64,000 bases of DNA. Source: Nostoc sp. NMS8 (GTDB taxonomy: Bacteria; Cyanobacteriota; Cyanobacteriia; Cyanobacteriales; Nostocaceae). The notes beneath the pieces are model-generated. The model did no database searches and was not told the DNA's origin. It saw only the letters and a program-made list of their open reading frames with translations. Position 1 is the first letter of the stretch, and the number at the start of each line of letters is the position of its first letter. Made by a program: the position numbers and the translations under genes. The stretch spans positions 157,596 through 221,595 of the forward strand of contig NZ_JABXKK010000085.1 of the NCBI RefSeq assembly GCF_017115045.1. The letters run 5' to 3'. Shown one piece after another: positions 36,210 to 45,482 of this stretch.

Positions 36210-36610
36210 AAGTTATTGTTGATACTTCAGTCTGGTCTTTAGCTCTCAGACGCAATTATAAAGTTGACGACTCACCTCATGTTGCCGTGTTGCGAGAATT
36301 AATTACTGATGGTCGAGTTGCTTTGCTGGGTGCTGTCCGACAAGAGGTACTCTCAGGGATTCGTGATGCCAACCAATACAATCAGCTGAAAAATTATCTC
36401 CGCGCATTTCCCAATCTGGAGTTAGATATGGAAGACTATGAACTTGCTTCTGAGTTTTATAATATTTGCCGAAGCAATGGTATTCAAGGCGCAAACACAG
36501 ATTTCCTCATTTGTTCCGCAGCCGCTCGGAGAAATTACACAATAATAAGCACAGATAAAGATTTTGAGAATTTCAGTCAGCATATTCCGATGACCTTGTT
36601 TCAATGCTAA
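36206..36610 (+). CDS. vapC: VapC-type PIN-domain ribonuclease toxin
   Basis: This 134-residue PIN-domain protein has the acidic metal-binding residues Asp6 (VIVDTSVW), Glu47 (RQEVLSG), Asp99 (ANTDFLI) and Asp117 (STDKDF). VapC toxins cut specific RNAs, often initiator tRNA or the sarcin-ricin loop. The start overlaps the antitoxin stop, so the two are translationally coupled. All catalytic residues are present, so it looks intact. The target RNA is unknown. Confidence 0.9.
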   Translation: MKVIVDTSVWSLALRRNYKVDDSPHVAVLRELITDGRVALLGAVRQEVLSGIRDANQYNQLKNYLRAFPNLELDMEDYELASEFYNICRSNGIQGANTDFLICSAAARRNYTIISTDKDFENFSQHIPMTLFQC

Positions 36611-36662
36611 GTCTACCTACTTACTCCCACACATAAATCGTGGAAAATTTAAATATTTGGGA

Positions 36663-37380
36663 TTATTGTTTATATAGATCGATATCCTCTAACAGTTTTA
36701 AATTGCAAATACTTTCTGGCAAGGAATCTAAAAATTTTTCATAAGCATCTTATATATCTAATATTTTGTAACATCCCAATGCTTTTTGGTAAATATTTTA
36801 AAGCTTTTCTACTTATATTAAGCTGTTGAAGACTTTCCAATTTACCAATACTTTCTGGAAAAAATGTTAGTTTTTCATTTTCTTGAATATAAAGAGTTTT
36901 TAATTTTTTTAAATTACCAATGGTATCGGGTAATTGGTGCAATTTCCAATTGCTACTAACTTCTAAATATTCTAGGTTATCGAGATTACCAATTGTATCA
37001 GGCAATAATTTTAGCCCAGTTTGGTGAATTTTAAAGTAGGTCAAAGATTTAAGTTGTCCAATAGTATCGGGAAGTTTTTCAAAAAAATCAAGACTACCCA
37101 TACAACCCCGAATTTGTAGTTTCTTAAGATATTTCAACTTGCCGATAGTTTCTGGTAGTTCTTTAAGTCTCCAACAATCACAAATATCTAGATCGCTTAA
37201 ACTTCTAAGATTGCCGATACTTTCAGGTAGATACTCAAGTTGACGATAATCATAAATCTGAAGTTCTGTCAAACCACCATAATTTCTATCGTTTTCAATA
37301 ATTTGCTCAAGTTCTTCTAGAGTGTGCAAAGAACTCATAAAAATTCTCCGTAGATTTAAGTGGAACAAAGTGACCTGCAT
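36663..37380 (-). pseudogene. leucine-rich-repeat gene with frameshifted tail
   Basis: From 37380 the frame encodes 213 residues of LRRs of the bacterial/plant-type LPxxIGxLxxL pattern (LPETIGKLKYL, LPDTIGNLKKL, FPESIGKLESL). It ends at a stop at 36739 inside a repeat. In the +1 frame the sequence goes on as FLDSLPESICNLKLLEDI to a stop at 36663-36665, plainly one more repeat. One base has been lost or gained near 36740-36745. The first 213 residues may still make a usable solenoid protein. There is no signal peptide. The partner is unknown. Confidence 0.72.
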
Positions 37381-37597
37381 TCACAAGCTATATAATTTTT
37401 TAACCGAGAGTGCAGCGGGTTACTAGGGGCGATCGCAAAAAATGTAAAGATAAAGTAAAAAAGCTATATTGTTCTGCCAGTCTAACGTAGTAGGATTGTT
37501 CAAGTGAAAGGGTACGCCTTGCGGGACAAGTAGCCATTGAGCGCTTCTTGCACCCTAAAATGAGAACAAAAGACGATTCCTAAAACAAGCACACTCC

Positions 37598-40048
37598 ATG
37601 CGTATTTCTCTAAATTGGCTGCGCGAACTAGTAGAGATAAAACTTAGTCCAGAAGAATTAGCCGAAACCCTGACAATGGCGGGGTTTGAGGTTGAAGAAA
37701 TTGAAGATCGCCGCACTTGGGCAAATGGCGTGGTTATCGGCAAAGTGCTTGAGCGTCAACCCCATCCCAATGCCGATAAATTGAGTGTTTGCCAAGTGGA
37801 TATCGGTGCAGATGACATTTTAAATATTGTCTGTGGCGCTGCCAATGTGAAGGCAGATATCTATGTACCTGTGGCAACTACGGGTACTTACTTACCCAAC
37901 ATCGATTTAAAAATTAAACCTGCAAAACTACGTGGTGTCCCATCTCAGGGCATGATTTGTTCTTTAAAGGAACTCGGTTTGCCTACTGATGTAGACGGAA
38001 TTCATATTTTTACTCAGGAAAATTTACCATTGGGTAGTGATGTGCGGCCGTTGTTGGGTTTAGATGATGTAATTTTAGACCTCACTGCAACTGCCAACCG
38101 CGCTGATGCTTTGAGTATGGTAGGCGTAGCCAGGGAAGTAGCAGCTTTAACTGGTGGAAAGTTGAGCATTCCTGAACCTGGTGAAGTCTCTATTACCAAG
38201 AGTGCCGGAAATTTAACTTTAAAAATTGCCGATACCCAAGCTTGTCCTGCATACATCGGTACGGTAATTGCACAGGTGAAAATTGCACCATCTCCCGAAT
38301 GGTTGCAACAGCGTTTGCGGGCGGCTGGGGTACGTCCCATCAGTAATGTTGTGGATATTACTAATTACGTTTTGTTGGAATGGGGACAACCACTGCACGC
38401 CTTTGACCGCGATCGCCTACAATCTGTTGCAAGTAGCGAAAATTTAACAATTGGCGTCCGGTTCGCCAATAATGGAGAATTCCTCAAAACCCTAGATGGA
38501 CAGACTCGCACCCTATCAATCCAAAATTTGTTAATTACCGCTAACGACAGACCGGTTGCACTCGCGGGAGTCATGGGTGGGGAAGAAACAGAAGTCCATG
38601 CAGGTACTCAAAGCCTAGTTTTAGAAGCAGCCTTATTTGATTCTGTGGCAATTCGCCGTTCTTCTCGGAGTGCAGGCTTAAGAAGTGAAGCTTCTGGCAG
38701 ATATGAACGGGGAGTTAACCGGGCTGAGTTGGAAATAGCTAATCGCCGCGCCTTATCCTTAATTAGCGAATTAGCAAGTGGAATTATAGTCCAGCAGGAA
38801 ATTGCCGACACCCGCCCCGACCCTTCTACCTGGAGTCGTTCTATCGCCCTGCGTTTAGACCGAGTTAATCAGATATTGGGGCCCATCGAATTAGAAGAAG
38901 ATACAGGTGAACTCCAAGAAAAAGATGTTGAGCGCATCCTGACTGCATTGGGGTGTCAGTTAACTCCTTCAGGAGAAGATAGCAGCCATCAACCTACGTG
39001 GTCTGTTTCCGTCCCACCTTATCGTTACCGCGACTTAGAGCGAGAAATTGATTTAATTGAAGAAATTGCCCGTCTCTATGGCTACAACAAATTCTGCGAT
39101 ACTTTACCAGAAAAAGCGGAAGCGGGTTATTTGCCTTTAGATCAAGAACTGGTTCGCAAGTTACGAGCTTTCCTGCGGGCTGAAGGATTGACAGAATTAA
39201 TCCATTATTCTTTAGTCAAACCAGGAGAAGACAGAAATATAGTCCTGTCAAACCCCTTATTTGTTGAATATTCAGCGCTGCGAACTGATTTGATATCGGG
39301 GTTAATTGATGCTTTTCAATACAATTTAGAGCAGGGTAATGGTGCGCTGAACGGTTTTGAAATCGGGCAGATTTTCTGGCAAGAAGAAGACGGTTTGCAA
39401 GAAACAGAAGCCCTGGCGGGGATTGTGGGAGGCGATCGCACCCTTGGCAAATGGTCAAAAAGTGGACGCGAAGAACCCATCACCTGGTTTGAAGCCAAAG
39501 GCATTTTAGAAAGTGTATTTCGGCAACTTAGCTTAGAAATCGAATTTCAACCCGATCGCCGCGACGAACGCTTACATCCAGGACGCACCGCTTCTCTGTG
39601 GATTCGGGGTAATAGACTGGGTATTTTTGGGCAACTTCATCCCCAATTGCGACGAGAAAAAGGTTTACCAGATTCCGTTTACGTTTTCCAATTGGATCTA
39701 GATGTGCTTTTAGATTCTCTAGAACAAGATGAAATTCTTGTCCAGACATTCCAGCCCTATTCTACCTATCCGGCTAGCGATCGCGATATCGCCTTTTTCG
39801 CACCCGTGAAAATCTCAGTTTCCGAAATTGAAAAAGTAATTACCAAAGCGGGTAAAGATTTGCTCGAATCGGTGGAATTATTTGATGAATATCGGGGCGA
39901 AAACGTCCCGGAAGGACAGCGGAGTTTAGCATTCCGGTTAATTTATCGGGCTAGCGATCGCACTTTGACTGAGGCTGAAGTTGAACCAGTACACAATAAA
40001 GTCCGCGAAGCTTTGGTGGAAAAATTCGGCGTTAACCTGAGAAGTTAG
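37598..40048 (+). CDS. pheT: phenylalanyl-tRNA synthetase beta subunit
   Basis: The 816 residues are full length for the long bacterial form. An N-terminal MRISLNWLRELVEI leads to an OB-fold tRNA-binding domain (VIGKVLERQPHPNADKLSV), the B3/B4 editing domain (VRPISNVVDITNYVL), B5 and the class II-like core (PYRYRDLEREIDLIEEIARL). It ends in a ferredoxin-fold anticodon-binding domain (SDRDIAFFAPVKI). With PheS it charges tRNA-Phe; pheS is not in the window. A repeat palindrome begins seven bases after the stop. Codon use is ordinary for the window. Confidence 0.97.
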   Translation: MRISLNWLRELVEIKLSPEELAETLTMAGFEVEEIEDRRTWANGVVIGKVLERQPHPNADKLSVCQVDIGADDILNIVCGAANVKADIYVPVATTGTYLPNIDLKIKPAKLRGVPSQGMICSLKELGLPTDVDGIHIFTQENLPLGSDVRPLLGLDDVILDLTATANRADALSMVGVAREVAALTGGKLSIPEPGEVSITKSAGNLTLKIADTQACPAYIGTVIAQVKIAPSPEWLQQRLRAAGVRPISNVVDITNYVLLEWGQPLHAFDRDRLQSVASSENLTIGVRFANNGEFLKTLDGQTRTLSIQNLLITANDRPVALAGVMGGEETEVHAGTQSLVLEAALFDSVAIRRSSRSAGLRSEASGRYERGVNRAELEIANRRALSLISELASGIIVQQEIADTRPDPSTWSRSIALRLDRVNQILGPIELEEDTGELQEKDVERILTALGCQLTPSGEDSSHQPTWSVSVPPYRYRDLEREIDLIEEIARLYGYNKFCDTLPEKAEAGYLPLDQELVRKLRAFLRAEGLTELIHYSLVKPGEDRNIVLSNPLFVEYSALRTDLISGLIDAFQYNLEQGNGALNGFEIGQIFWQEEDGLQETEALAGIVGGDRTLGKWSKSGREEPITWFEAKGILESVFRQLSLEIEFQPDRRDERLHPGRTASLWIRGNRLGIFGQLHPQLRREKGLPDSVYVFQLDLDVLLDSLEQDEILVQTFQPYSTYPASDRDIAFFAPVKISVSEIEKVITKAGKDLLESVELFDEYRGENVPEGQRSLAFRLIYRASDRTLTEAEVEPVHNKVREALVEKFGVNLRS

Positions 40049-40054
40049 GAGTAC

Positions 40055-40096
40055 AGACGCGATTAATCGCGTCTCTTGCCTTAACCGAACCGTATT
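40055..40096. repeat. family A repeat after pheT (partial)
   Basis: A perfect 20-bp palindrome, AGACGCGATTAATCGCGTCT (40055-40074), then GAACCGTATT at 40087-40096. It is the right half of the element seen whole at 11838-11920. It may double as a transcript-end structure for pheT. Confidence 0.7.
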
Positions 40097-40122
40097 GGTA
40101 CCATGCAAAATCAAGAAATTTG

Positions 40123-40175
40123 AAACCCACGGAGGTGGGTTTTATCTGTATAGCCGCGAATTCCATTCGCTAGGG
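40123..40175. repeat. CCCACGGAGGTGGG hairpin repeat
   Basis: AAACCCAC (40123-40130) pairs with GTGGGTTT (40135-40142), followed by TATAGCCGCG. A second copy lies at 50263-50310 and a diverged one at 18841-18890. Non-coding. Confidence 0.6.
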
Positions 40176-40232
40176 CTGTGCGTTACGCTAGCGTGGCAAA
40201 GCTAAATTGTTGCAATCATGGCGATACCTGTG

Positions 40233-40454
40233 GCGTACCCATTTGTTATTTCGGCGTACTCATTTGTTATTTCGGCGTACCCATTTGTTATTTCGGCATA
40301 CTCATTTGTTATTTCGGCGTACCCATTTGTTATTTCGGCGTACTCATTTGTTATTTCGGCGTACCCATTTATTATTTCGGCGTGTCCATTTGTTATTTCG
40401 GCATACTCATTTGTTATTTCGGCGTGTCCATTTGTTATTTCGGCATACCCATTG
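40233..40454. repeat. 21-bp tandem repeat, 10 full copies plus a partial
   Basis: Unit GCGTACYCATTTGTTATTTC+G (21 bases) repeats ten times to 40442, with a partial eleventh. The Y position mostly alternates C and T between neighbours, so the array has a 42-bp higher-order period. Later units vary at the GTAC (GTGT, ATAC). Because 21 is a multiple of three and the unit lacks stops, all three plus-strand frames are open and would give CYFGVPI, LLFRRTH or FVISAYS heptads. No ribosome site supports translation. Confidence 0.93.
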
Positions 40455-40545
40455 ACCTCTCTCCAAACCTCTCTCCTAAAAGGAGAGAGGCTTTAAATCT
40501 TGCTCCCCTTCCCTACAAGGGAAGGGGCTGGGGGTTAGGTCTGTA
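40453..40545. repeat. dispersed repeat family B
   Basis: It starts TTGACCTCTCTCCAAACCTC and ends GGGGGTTAGGTCTG, matching 26621-26712 with two internal hairpins. It directly abuts the tandem array. Confidence 0.75.
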
Positions 40546-40718
40546 TTCGACTCAAGCCAGAAGCGCTATATTAGCAGTAAATTGATTGGAGCGATTAGAG
40601 TTATTTGAAACCCTATATTTAACCATTGGACTACATCTATAATATTACTCAACAGTATTTACTAGATAATTTGGTATAATCTCACCCATAAAAAATAGTA
40701 AATTTTTGGTAATTAACG

Positions 40719-41361
40719 ATGATAGAATTTGCTGCCATTACTTCATTGATTAGCAAATATGCTCCTCAAGCTGGTCAACTAATCATTAAACAAGCTCAAA
40801 AAAACGAAGCTGTTATCAACATTCTAAAGGAATTAAAACTCAATCCTACCGAAATTCCTGATGATGTTGATACTGTTTATGTTTACGCTCTGGTAACGTA
40901 TGGTGTATTTAAACCAGAACCAATTTTAAAAGCGTTTAGAGAGAAAGCAACTAAAGATTCTTTTTGGGGTGCTTATACTAATAATACTCTTACAGGGATT
41001 ACCACAAGGTCTTAAAGATTATTATAAAGTTCATTGGCTGCGGATGGATATGGAAAATGAATCCAATGAAATGAAAGTGAAAATTTTGTATATGTTAGTA
41101 GAAAGAGGTAAACCGATATCTTTAAAGATGATTGCAGAAATTCTTGATCAAGATGAATGTAATGTCAGGCTAGTTTTAAATTATTGGGTAGAATACGTAA
41201 CAGAAAAAGCTAATAAAAATGAAAAAACAACTTACTATAATATTTATCATCTAAGTTTTCTGGAATTTCTCAAAGAGCAAGACAAATTAGCTAAAGGTCG
41301 AAGATTATTTAAAGAAGTTAATCAACGTATAGCTGATTACCTGGAGCAGAGGATTGCATAA
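40719..41361 (+). pseudogene. remnant of an effector-associated STAND/WD40 protein
   Basis: Positions 40719-41000 encode an N-terminal domain (LISKYAPQAGQLIIKQAQKN, VYALVTYGVFKPEPILKAF) typical of the start of cyanobacterial STAND NTPase/WD40 proteins. From about 40985 the reading jumps to another frame encoding the end of an NTPase and its winged helix (LPQGLKDYYKVHWLRM, KPISLKMIAEILDQDE). The P-loop and Walker B part, which should lie between, are missing. A deletion plus frameshift therefore joined the two ends. The second frame ends at 41361, two bases before the next gene. Confidence 0.7.
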
Positions 41362-41362
41362 A

Positions 41363-42229
41363 ATGGGTGAAATTGCTACTAAATTTGCCTCAGAAACAGA
41401 CGAAGTTAAAAATTTGTTTCTAGACAAATCTGCTGAAAACAAGTTAAAAGCGGGTAGGTCGAAAAAATATTATCAAATTCTCACAAATTTTGATTTTATT
41501 TCTCTGAAAATCCAATATCCTCGATTTGGAATAGAAGCCCTAATTAGGGATTATGCTTTGATTGATGACCCAGAGGTATTGGAAAATTTAGAACAAGATG
41601 AGAAACTAGACTCCGAACAAATCAAAATCCTGAAATTAATTCAAGATGCGCTAAAATTATCAGCCCATGTTTTGAATCAAGACCAAACCCAATTAGTAGG
41701 ACAATTATGGGGAAGGTTGCAGAGTTTTCCCCAGCCAGAAATTCAGCAAATTTTGGCAGATGCAGCAGAAAATAAAAGTGAAATTCCTCGATTTCGCCCC
41801 ATTACAGCCAGCTTAACCACTCCAGGCGGAAACCTAATACGCACCCTGACTGGTCATAACAGCTATGTAAATGCAGTAGCCATCGCCCCAGATGGAAAAA
41901 CAGCCGTTTCTGCTTCTTGGGACAACACCCTCAAACAGTGGGATCTACAGACAGGAAAGGAAATCTCTACCCTGACTGGTCATAACGGCTATGTATTAGC
42001 AGTAGCGATCGCCCCAGATGGAAAAACAGCCGTTTCTGCTTCATATGACAACACCCTCAAACAGTGGGATCTACAGACAGGAAAGGAAATCTCTACTTTT
42101 ATTGGTGATAGTCCTATAATTTGCTGTGCATTTTCCCCAGATGGATTGACAATTGTAGTAGGAGAATCGTCAGGGCGTGTTCATTTCCTCCGTTTAGAAG
42201 CGGGTAAAAAAAATGAAACCCATTACTGA
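41363..42229 (+). CDS. WD40-repeat protein, C-terminal part of a STAND protein
   Basis: This protein of about 288 residues starts at the ATG at 41363. The helical N-terminal half (LKAGRSKKYYQILTNFDFIS, FGIEALIRDYALIDDPEV) normally links NTPase to beta-propeller in STAND proteins. It is followed by two near-identical WD40 units (SYVNAVAIAPDGKTAVSASW, GYVLAVAIAPDGKTAVSASY) and a diverged third. Three blades cannot close a propeller, so repeats were lost or this piece pairs with another protein. It follows the decayed fragment in another frame and overlaps the next ATPase gene by 17 bases. Likely part of a broken signalling or defence gene. Confidence 0.62.
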   Translation: MGEIATKFASETDEVKNLFLDKSAENKLKAGRSKKYYQILTNFDFISLKIQYPRFGIEALIRDYALIDDPEVLENLEQDEKLDSEQIKILKLIQDALKLSAHVLNQDQTQLVGQLWGRLQSFPQPEIQQILADAAENKSEIPRFRPITASLTTPGGNLIRTLTGHNSYVNAVAIAPDGKTAVSASWDNTLKQWDLQTGKEISTLTGHNGYVLAVAIAPDGKTAVSASYDNTLKQWDLQTGKEISTFIGDSPIICCAFSPDGLTIVVGESSGRVHFLRLEAGKKNETHY

Positions 42230-43343
42230 AAATACTATCAATATCCCCAGATATCCCCTAGAATTTCAGCAAATCATTACCGCTAAAAATCAAAACTTTG
42301 TCGGTCGTGAATTTGTCTTTGCTGCTATCAACAACTTTCTCAATCAATCTGACCGGGGCTACTTTACTATTATCGGCGATCCTGGCATTGGTAAAAGTGC
42401 CATTCTTGCCCATTATGTCAGCCAAAATCTGGGAGTTGTTTATTACAATATCGAAATCCCAGGTAAAAATCGCGTTGAAGAATTTCTGACGACGATTTGC
42501 ACTCAATTAATAGAAATTGCCCAAAATCAAGGTAGTAAAAATATCACTACTAACTTTTCTGACTCTACCACAGAAGACAGTGGTTTTTTATCGTTATTAC
42601 TGCAACAAATCAGCAATAGATTGCAACCAAGACAACGGTTAATTATTACTATTGATGGCTGCGATAGAATTGATATCAATAATCAACCACGCGGCTCAAA
42701 TATTTTCTATTTACCCCGTTATCTACCCGAAAAAGTTTATTTTATCCTTACTCGTCGTCCGTTTCTGACAGATAAATCAGGTTTATTAATTGAAACTCCA
42801 GCCCAATCTTTAAATTTATCAAATTACCCAGAACAAAATCGCGCTGATATCCATAAATATGTTAAAAATTCTTTAAATGAATCATCTCATTCTGTAGACG
42901 CTTCTGCGGAAAGTCGCAGGGTGCATAGCCTTAGCGAAGATAATAATCCGGGAGATGTTTTGCTCAACATGACAGAAGCAGGTTTTGATGATGATGAAAC
43001 CAATTTTATGTATGTTAAAGAAATCTTAGCAGCGATTAATGAGGATATTTACCCCCAAAATTTACAACTCTATTACCAAAATCATTTAGAAAAAATGAAT
43101 TTAGCAACCAGTAAACAGCAAACAATGGCTTTACAGGTGTTAAATATCTTAGTTCAAGAGCAATCAATATCAATAGAAGCGATCGCAGAAAGATTAGATA
43201 CAGATGAATATGAAATCAAGGTAATTTTAGACAAGTGGCGAGAGTTTTTACATTTAGAATCAATAGCAGCAGAAATCAATTATAGTATTTATCATGCTAA
43301 TTTTCGTGATTGGTTGAGGCAACAACTTGAGTCTAAAGTTTGA
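42213..43343 (+). CDS. STAND-type P-loop ATPase
   Basis: This 376-residue protein has a VGRE-like lead (NFVGREFVFAAINNF), Walker A GDPGIGKS (55-62) and Walker B RLIITIDGCD (142-151). An arginine-containing FILTRRPF and a C-terminal winged-helix segment (QSISIEAIAERLDTDEYEIK) follow. STAND ATPases act as switch-like sensors, often in programmed death or antiphage defence. This one has neither an N-terminal effector nor C-terminal repeats, but the WD40 gene overlaps its start. Residues around 226-245 (SVDASAESRRVHS) seem encoded by a dispersed repeat inserted in frame. Function as a stand-alone protein is uncertain. Confidence 0.75.
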   Translation: MKPITENTINIPRYPLEFQQIITAKNQNFVGREFVFAAINNFLNQSDRGYFTIIGDPGIGKSAILAHYVSQNLGVVYYNIEIPGKNRVEEFLTTICTQLIEIAQNQGSKNITTNFSDSTTEDSGFLSLLLQQISNRLQPRQRLIITIDGCDRIDINNQPRGSNIFYLPRYLPEKVYFILTRRPFLTDKSGLLIETPAQSLNLSNYPEQNRADIHKYVKNSLNESSHSVDASAESRRVHSLSEDNNPGDVLLNMTEAGFDDDETNFMYVKEILAAINEDIYPQNLQLYYQNHLEKMNLATSKQQTMALQVLNILVQEQSISIEAIAERLDTDEYEIKVILDKWREFLHLESIAAEINYSIYHANFRDWLRQQLESKV

Positions 43344-43408
43344 GTTAAAAGGGCGTTTATAAACCGCCAGAGTAATATCTTATTAACCAGTAGGAGTAAC
43401 AAGCGATT

Positions 43409-43678
43409 ATGCCTAAATATGTACTTTGGGGTACTTACTGTGAAGACGTTCTCGAAAAACGCGCCCCCCACCGTCAAGCTCATTTAGACGGGTTAGCAAA
43501 ACAGAAAGAATCCGGTGTGCTGATTACTATCGGCCCCACCAAGGATGTCACAAAAGTTTTTGGGCTTTACGAAGCCGAAGACGAAGCCACTGTCCGCGAA
43601 TTAATTGAAAACGATCCCTACTGGAAAAATGGCATCTGGACTGAATATTCTGTCAAAGAATGGATTCAGGCTTTTTAA
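43409..43678 (+). CDS. YciI-like protein
   Basis: An 89-residue ferredoxin-like alpha+beta protein of the YCII-related family. It has YVLWGTYCEDVLEKRAPHRQAHLDGL with the conserved His pair, GVLITIGP, and ENDPYWKNGIWTEYSVKEW. Some relatives have weak chlorinase or dehalogenase-like activity and others are accessory domains, so the function is unclear. Length and motifs are typical. It precedes the Tab2-like gene by 83 bp on the same strand. Confidence 0.87.
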   Translation: MPKYVLWGTYCEDVLEKRAPHRQAHLDGLAKQKESGVLITIGPTKDVTKVFGLYEAEDEATVRELIENDPYWKNGIWTEYSVKEWIQAF

Positions 43679-43761
43679 ATTAGTCATTAGTCATGGGATG
43701 GGGTATTGTATTGGTTATTTCTCCCTCATCCCCTTATCTCCCTCATCCCACTCCCCACATA

Positions 43762-44556
43762 ATGAAAATTTGGCAAGTTGATTTTTATCGTCGTCCCTCA
43801 CAAGATGCATCGGCACAAATTTTATGGGAGTTGTTGATTTGTGACGCAACTCGCAGCTTTGAATATGAAGCTACCTGTCTCCAGTCAGCAGCAAATTCTA
43901 ATTGGGTTACTGCTCAACTTGAGCTAGCTGCTGGTGAAAAATTGCCAGATGTGATTCAGGTGTTTCGCCCTCAATCACTAAATTTAATTGAGGCGGCTGG
44001 ACGCAATTTAAGTATTAATGTCGAACCTACCCGCAACACCTTAGCGTTAAAGCAGTGGTTACAAGAAAAACAATATCCCTCAGTGCTGGATAAACCGCCC
44101 CCAGCACCATTACCAGAAAACCTGTGGGGAGAACAATGGCGTTTTGCGACTCTAGCTGCTAGTGATGTAGAAACGAGATTTAGCGATCGCCCCATCCCCA
44201 TTTTGCACATTCCAGAACATCTCAAACCCATCAATTTGGGTTTGGCGTCAACATTACCTGTCCCTGGTGTCGTAATTTATGGTGGACGGCAATCAATGCG
44301 TTTAGCACGGTGGTTGCAGCAAGCCCGTCCTGTAGCATTAAACTATATCTCTGGCGCACCAGATGGCTTAATATTAGAAGCTGGTTTAGTCGATAGGTGG
44401 ATTGTTGCCACATTTGAAGATCCAGAAGTTACAACAGCAGCCCAAGCATTTGAACAACGCAAAAAGCAAAGCCGAGGATTGCATTTTTTGTTAGTGCAAC
44501 CTGATGATTCTGGGATGACTTATAGCGGTTTTTGGTTATTGCAGACAGAAAATTGA
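43762..44556 (+). CDS. Tab2/Atab2-like RNA-binding protein (DUF1092)
   Basis: This 264-residue protein, with the start set at MKIWQVDFYRRP, carries Tab2 family blocks: WELLICDATRSFEYEATC, LPDVIQVFRPQS, LWGEQWRFATLAA and the C-terminal PDGLILEAGLVDRWIVATFEDP. Plant and algal Tab2/Atab2 bind psaB or other photosystem mRNAs and help their translation. Cyanobacterial versions are presumed to act similarly but are little characterised. A 23-residue longer form would start at 43693, but that stretch is a CCCTCAT-type simple repeat and does not resemble the family. Confidence 0.86.
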   Translation: MKIWQVDFYRRPSQDASAQILWELLICDATRSFEYEATCLQSAANSNWVTAQLELAAGEKLPDVIQVFRPQSLNLIEAAGRNLSINVEPTRNTLALKQWLQEKQYPSVLDKPPPAPLPENLWGEQWRFATLAASDVETRFSDRPIPILHIPEHLKPINLGLASTLPVPGVVIYGGRQSMRLARWLQQARPVALNYISGAPDGLILEAGLVDRWIVATFEDPEVTTAAQAFEQRKKQSRGLHFLLVQPDDSGMTYSGFWLLQTEN

Positions 44557-44603
44557 TATTAATTGCCAAAAATATATGTCCGCCTAATTGCCTTCTGTCT
44601 ACT

Positions 44604-45482
44604 TCAATCCCCGATTGCTTCTCCCCATTCTTTAATTACAGAAAATAGTGATGAGTAATCATCATCAGCAAATGACATTTTCACGGCTGTTTGCAAAATT
44701 TGCCGCACTCCTTTAATACTACTGAGATCCAAACTCTGAGATTTCGCTTCCGAGATAAACAATTCTGTATCTTTCAGCAAGTGTTTTGTAGGGAAATTTG
44801 GATCGGCATAGTTGCCATCCAACATCCGTTGTAGCTTTTTGTCAAAGGTAGGTGCGTAGAGTGGACTGTCGCGCAATATTTGCATAAATACATCTACATC
44901 CACACCCTGACGCTGGACAAAAGCCAGACTCAGAGCAAAGCTGCTTGTTAGGGAAGCGATTAGTTGATTGAGTGCCAATTTCAGCGCCGCCGCAGTTCCC
45001 ACCGGCCCTATAAGCAAAGGTTCAGTCCCAAAATTGTGGAGTAATTTTAAGTGGCGTTGATATTGTTCTGGCTCGGCTCCTACCATAACACTCAAGTTAC
45101 CAGCTTTTGCTTCTGGGATACTCCCTAATACAGGTGCTTCTAAATATTCGCCACCACCTGCAACAACTGCATCTCTAATTTCCTGGCTTTCTGTGGGAGT
45201 AATTGTTCCCATTTGAATGATTGTGCGTCCTTCTAGAGTTTGCCAAGCTGTATCTGAAAGCAACACATTATAAATAGCCGAGGCATTAGTAAGCATGAGA
45301 ATTACGCACTCAGCAGCGCGAATGGCGTGGCGGGGATGTGTGACAATTTCAGCCCCAGCAGCTTGTAGTGGTGCTAATTTTTCTGGGGTGCGATTGTAGG
45401 CAACTAGCTGTATATCTGCGGCTAATAACCTTTGAGCCATTGGTAGTCCCATCAGTCCAGTTCCCAGAAATGCCACCTTCAT
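44604..45482 (-). CDS. 3-hydroxyisobutyrate dehydrogenase-like oxidoreductase
   Basis: This 292-residue beta-hydroxyacid dehydrogenase has VAFLGTGLMGLPMAQRLL at the N-terminus for NAD(P), EAPVLGSIPEAKAGNLSVM (substrate-binding block), and ALKLALNQLIASLTSSFALS with the catalytic Lys. Related enzymes reduce or oxidise small hydroxy acids such as glyoxylate/succinic semialdehyde or tartronate semialdehyde. Length is normal and the motifs are complete. The exact substrate is not determined by the sequence. Confidence 0.88.
   Translation of the reverse strand: MKVAFLGTGLMGLPMAQRLLAADIQLVAYNRTPEKLAPLQAAGAEIVTHPRHAIRAAECVILMLTNASAIYNVLLSDTAWQTLEGRTIIQMGTITPTESQEIRDAVVAGGGEYLEAPVLGSIPEAKAGNLSVMVGAEPEQYQRHLKLLHNFGTEPLLIGPVGTAAALKLALNQLIASLTSSFALSLAFVQRQGVDVDVFMQILRDSPLYAPTFDKKLQRMLDGNYADPNFPTKHLLKDTELFISEAKSQSLDLSSIKGVRQILQTAVKMSFADDDYSSLFSVIKEWGEAIGD

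Noticed and set aside
40233..40454. CRISPR-like array
   Set aside because: Units are directly adjacent without unique spacers, so it is a tandem repeat.
40178..40585. Three overlapping plus-strand open frames with heptad repeats
   Set aside because: They are a by-product of a 21-bp tandem array without stops; no ribosome site, and all three frames are equally open.
43693..43761. 23-residue N-terminal extension of the Tab2-like protein
   Set aside because: It is encoded by a CCCTCATCCC simple repeat and does not resemble the family, whereas MKIWQVDFYRRP is the family start.
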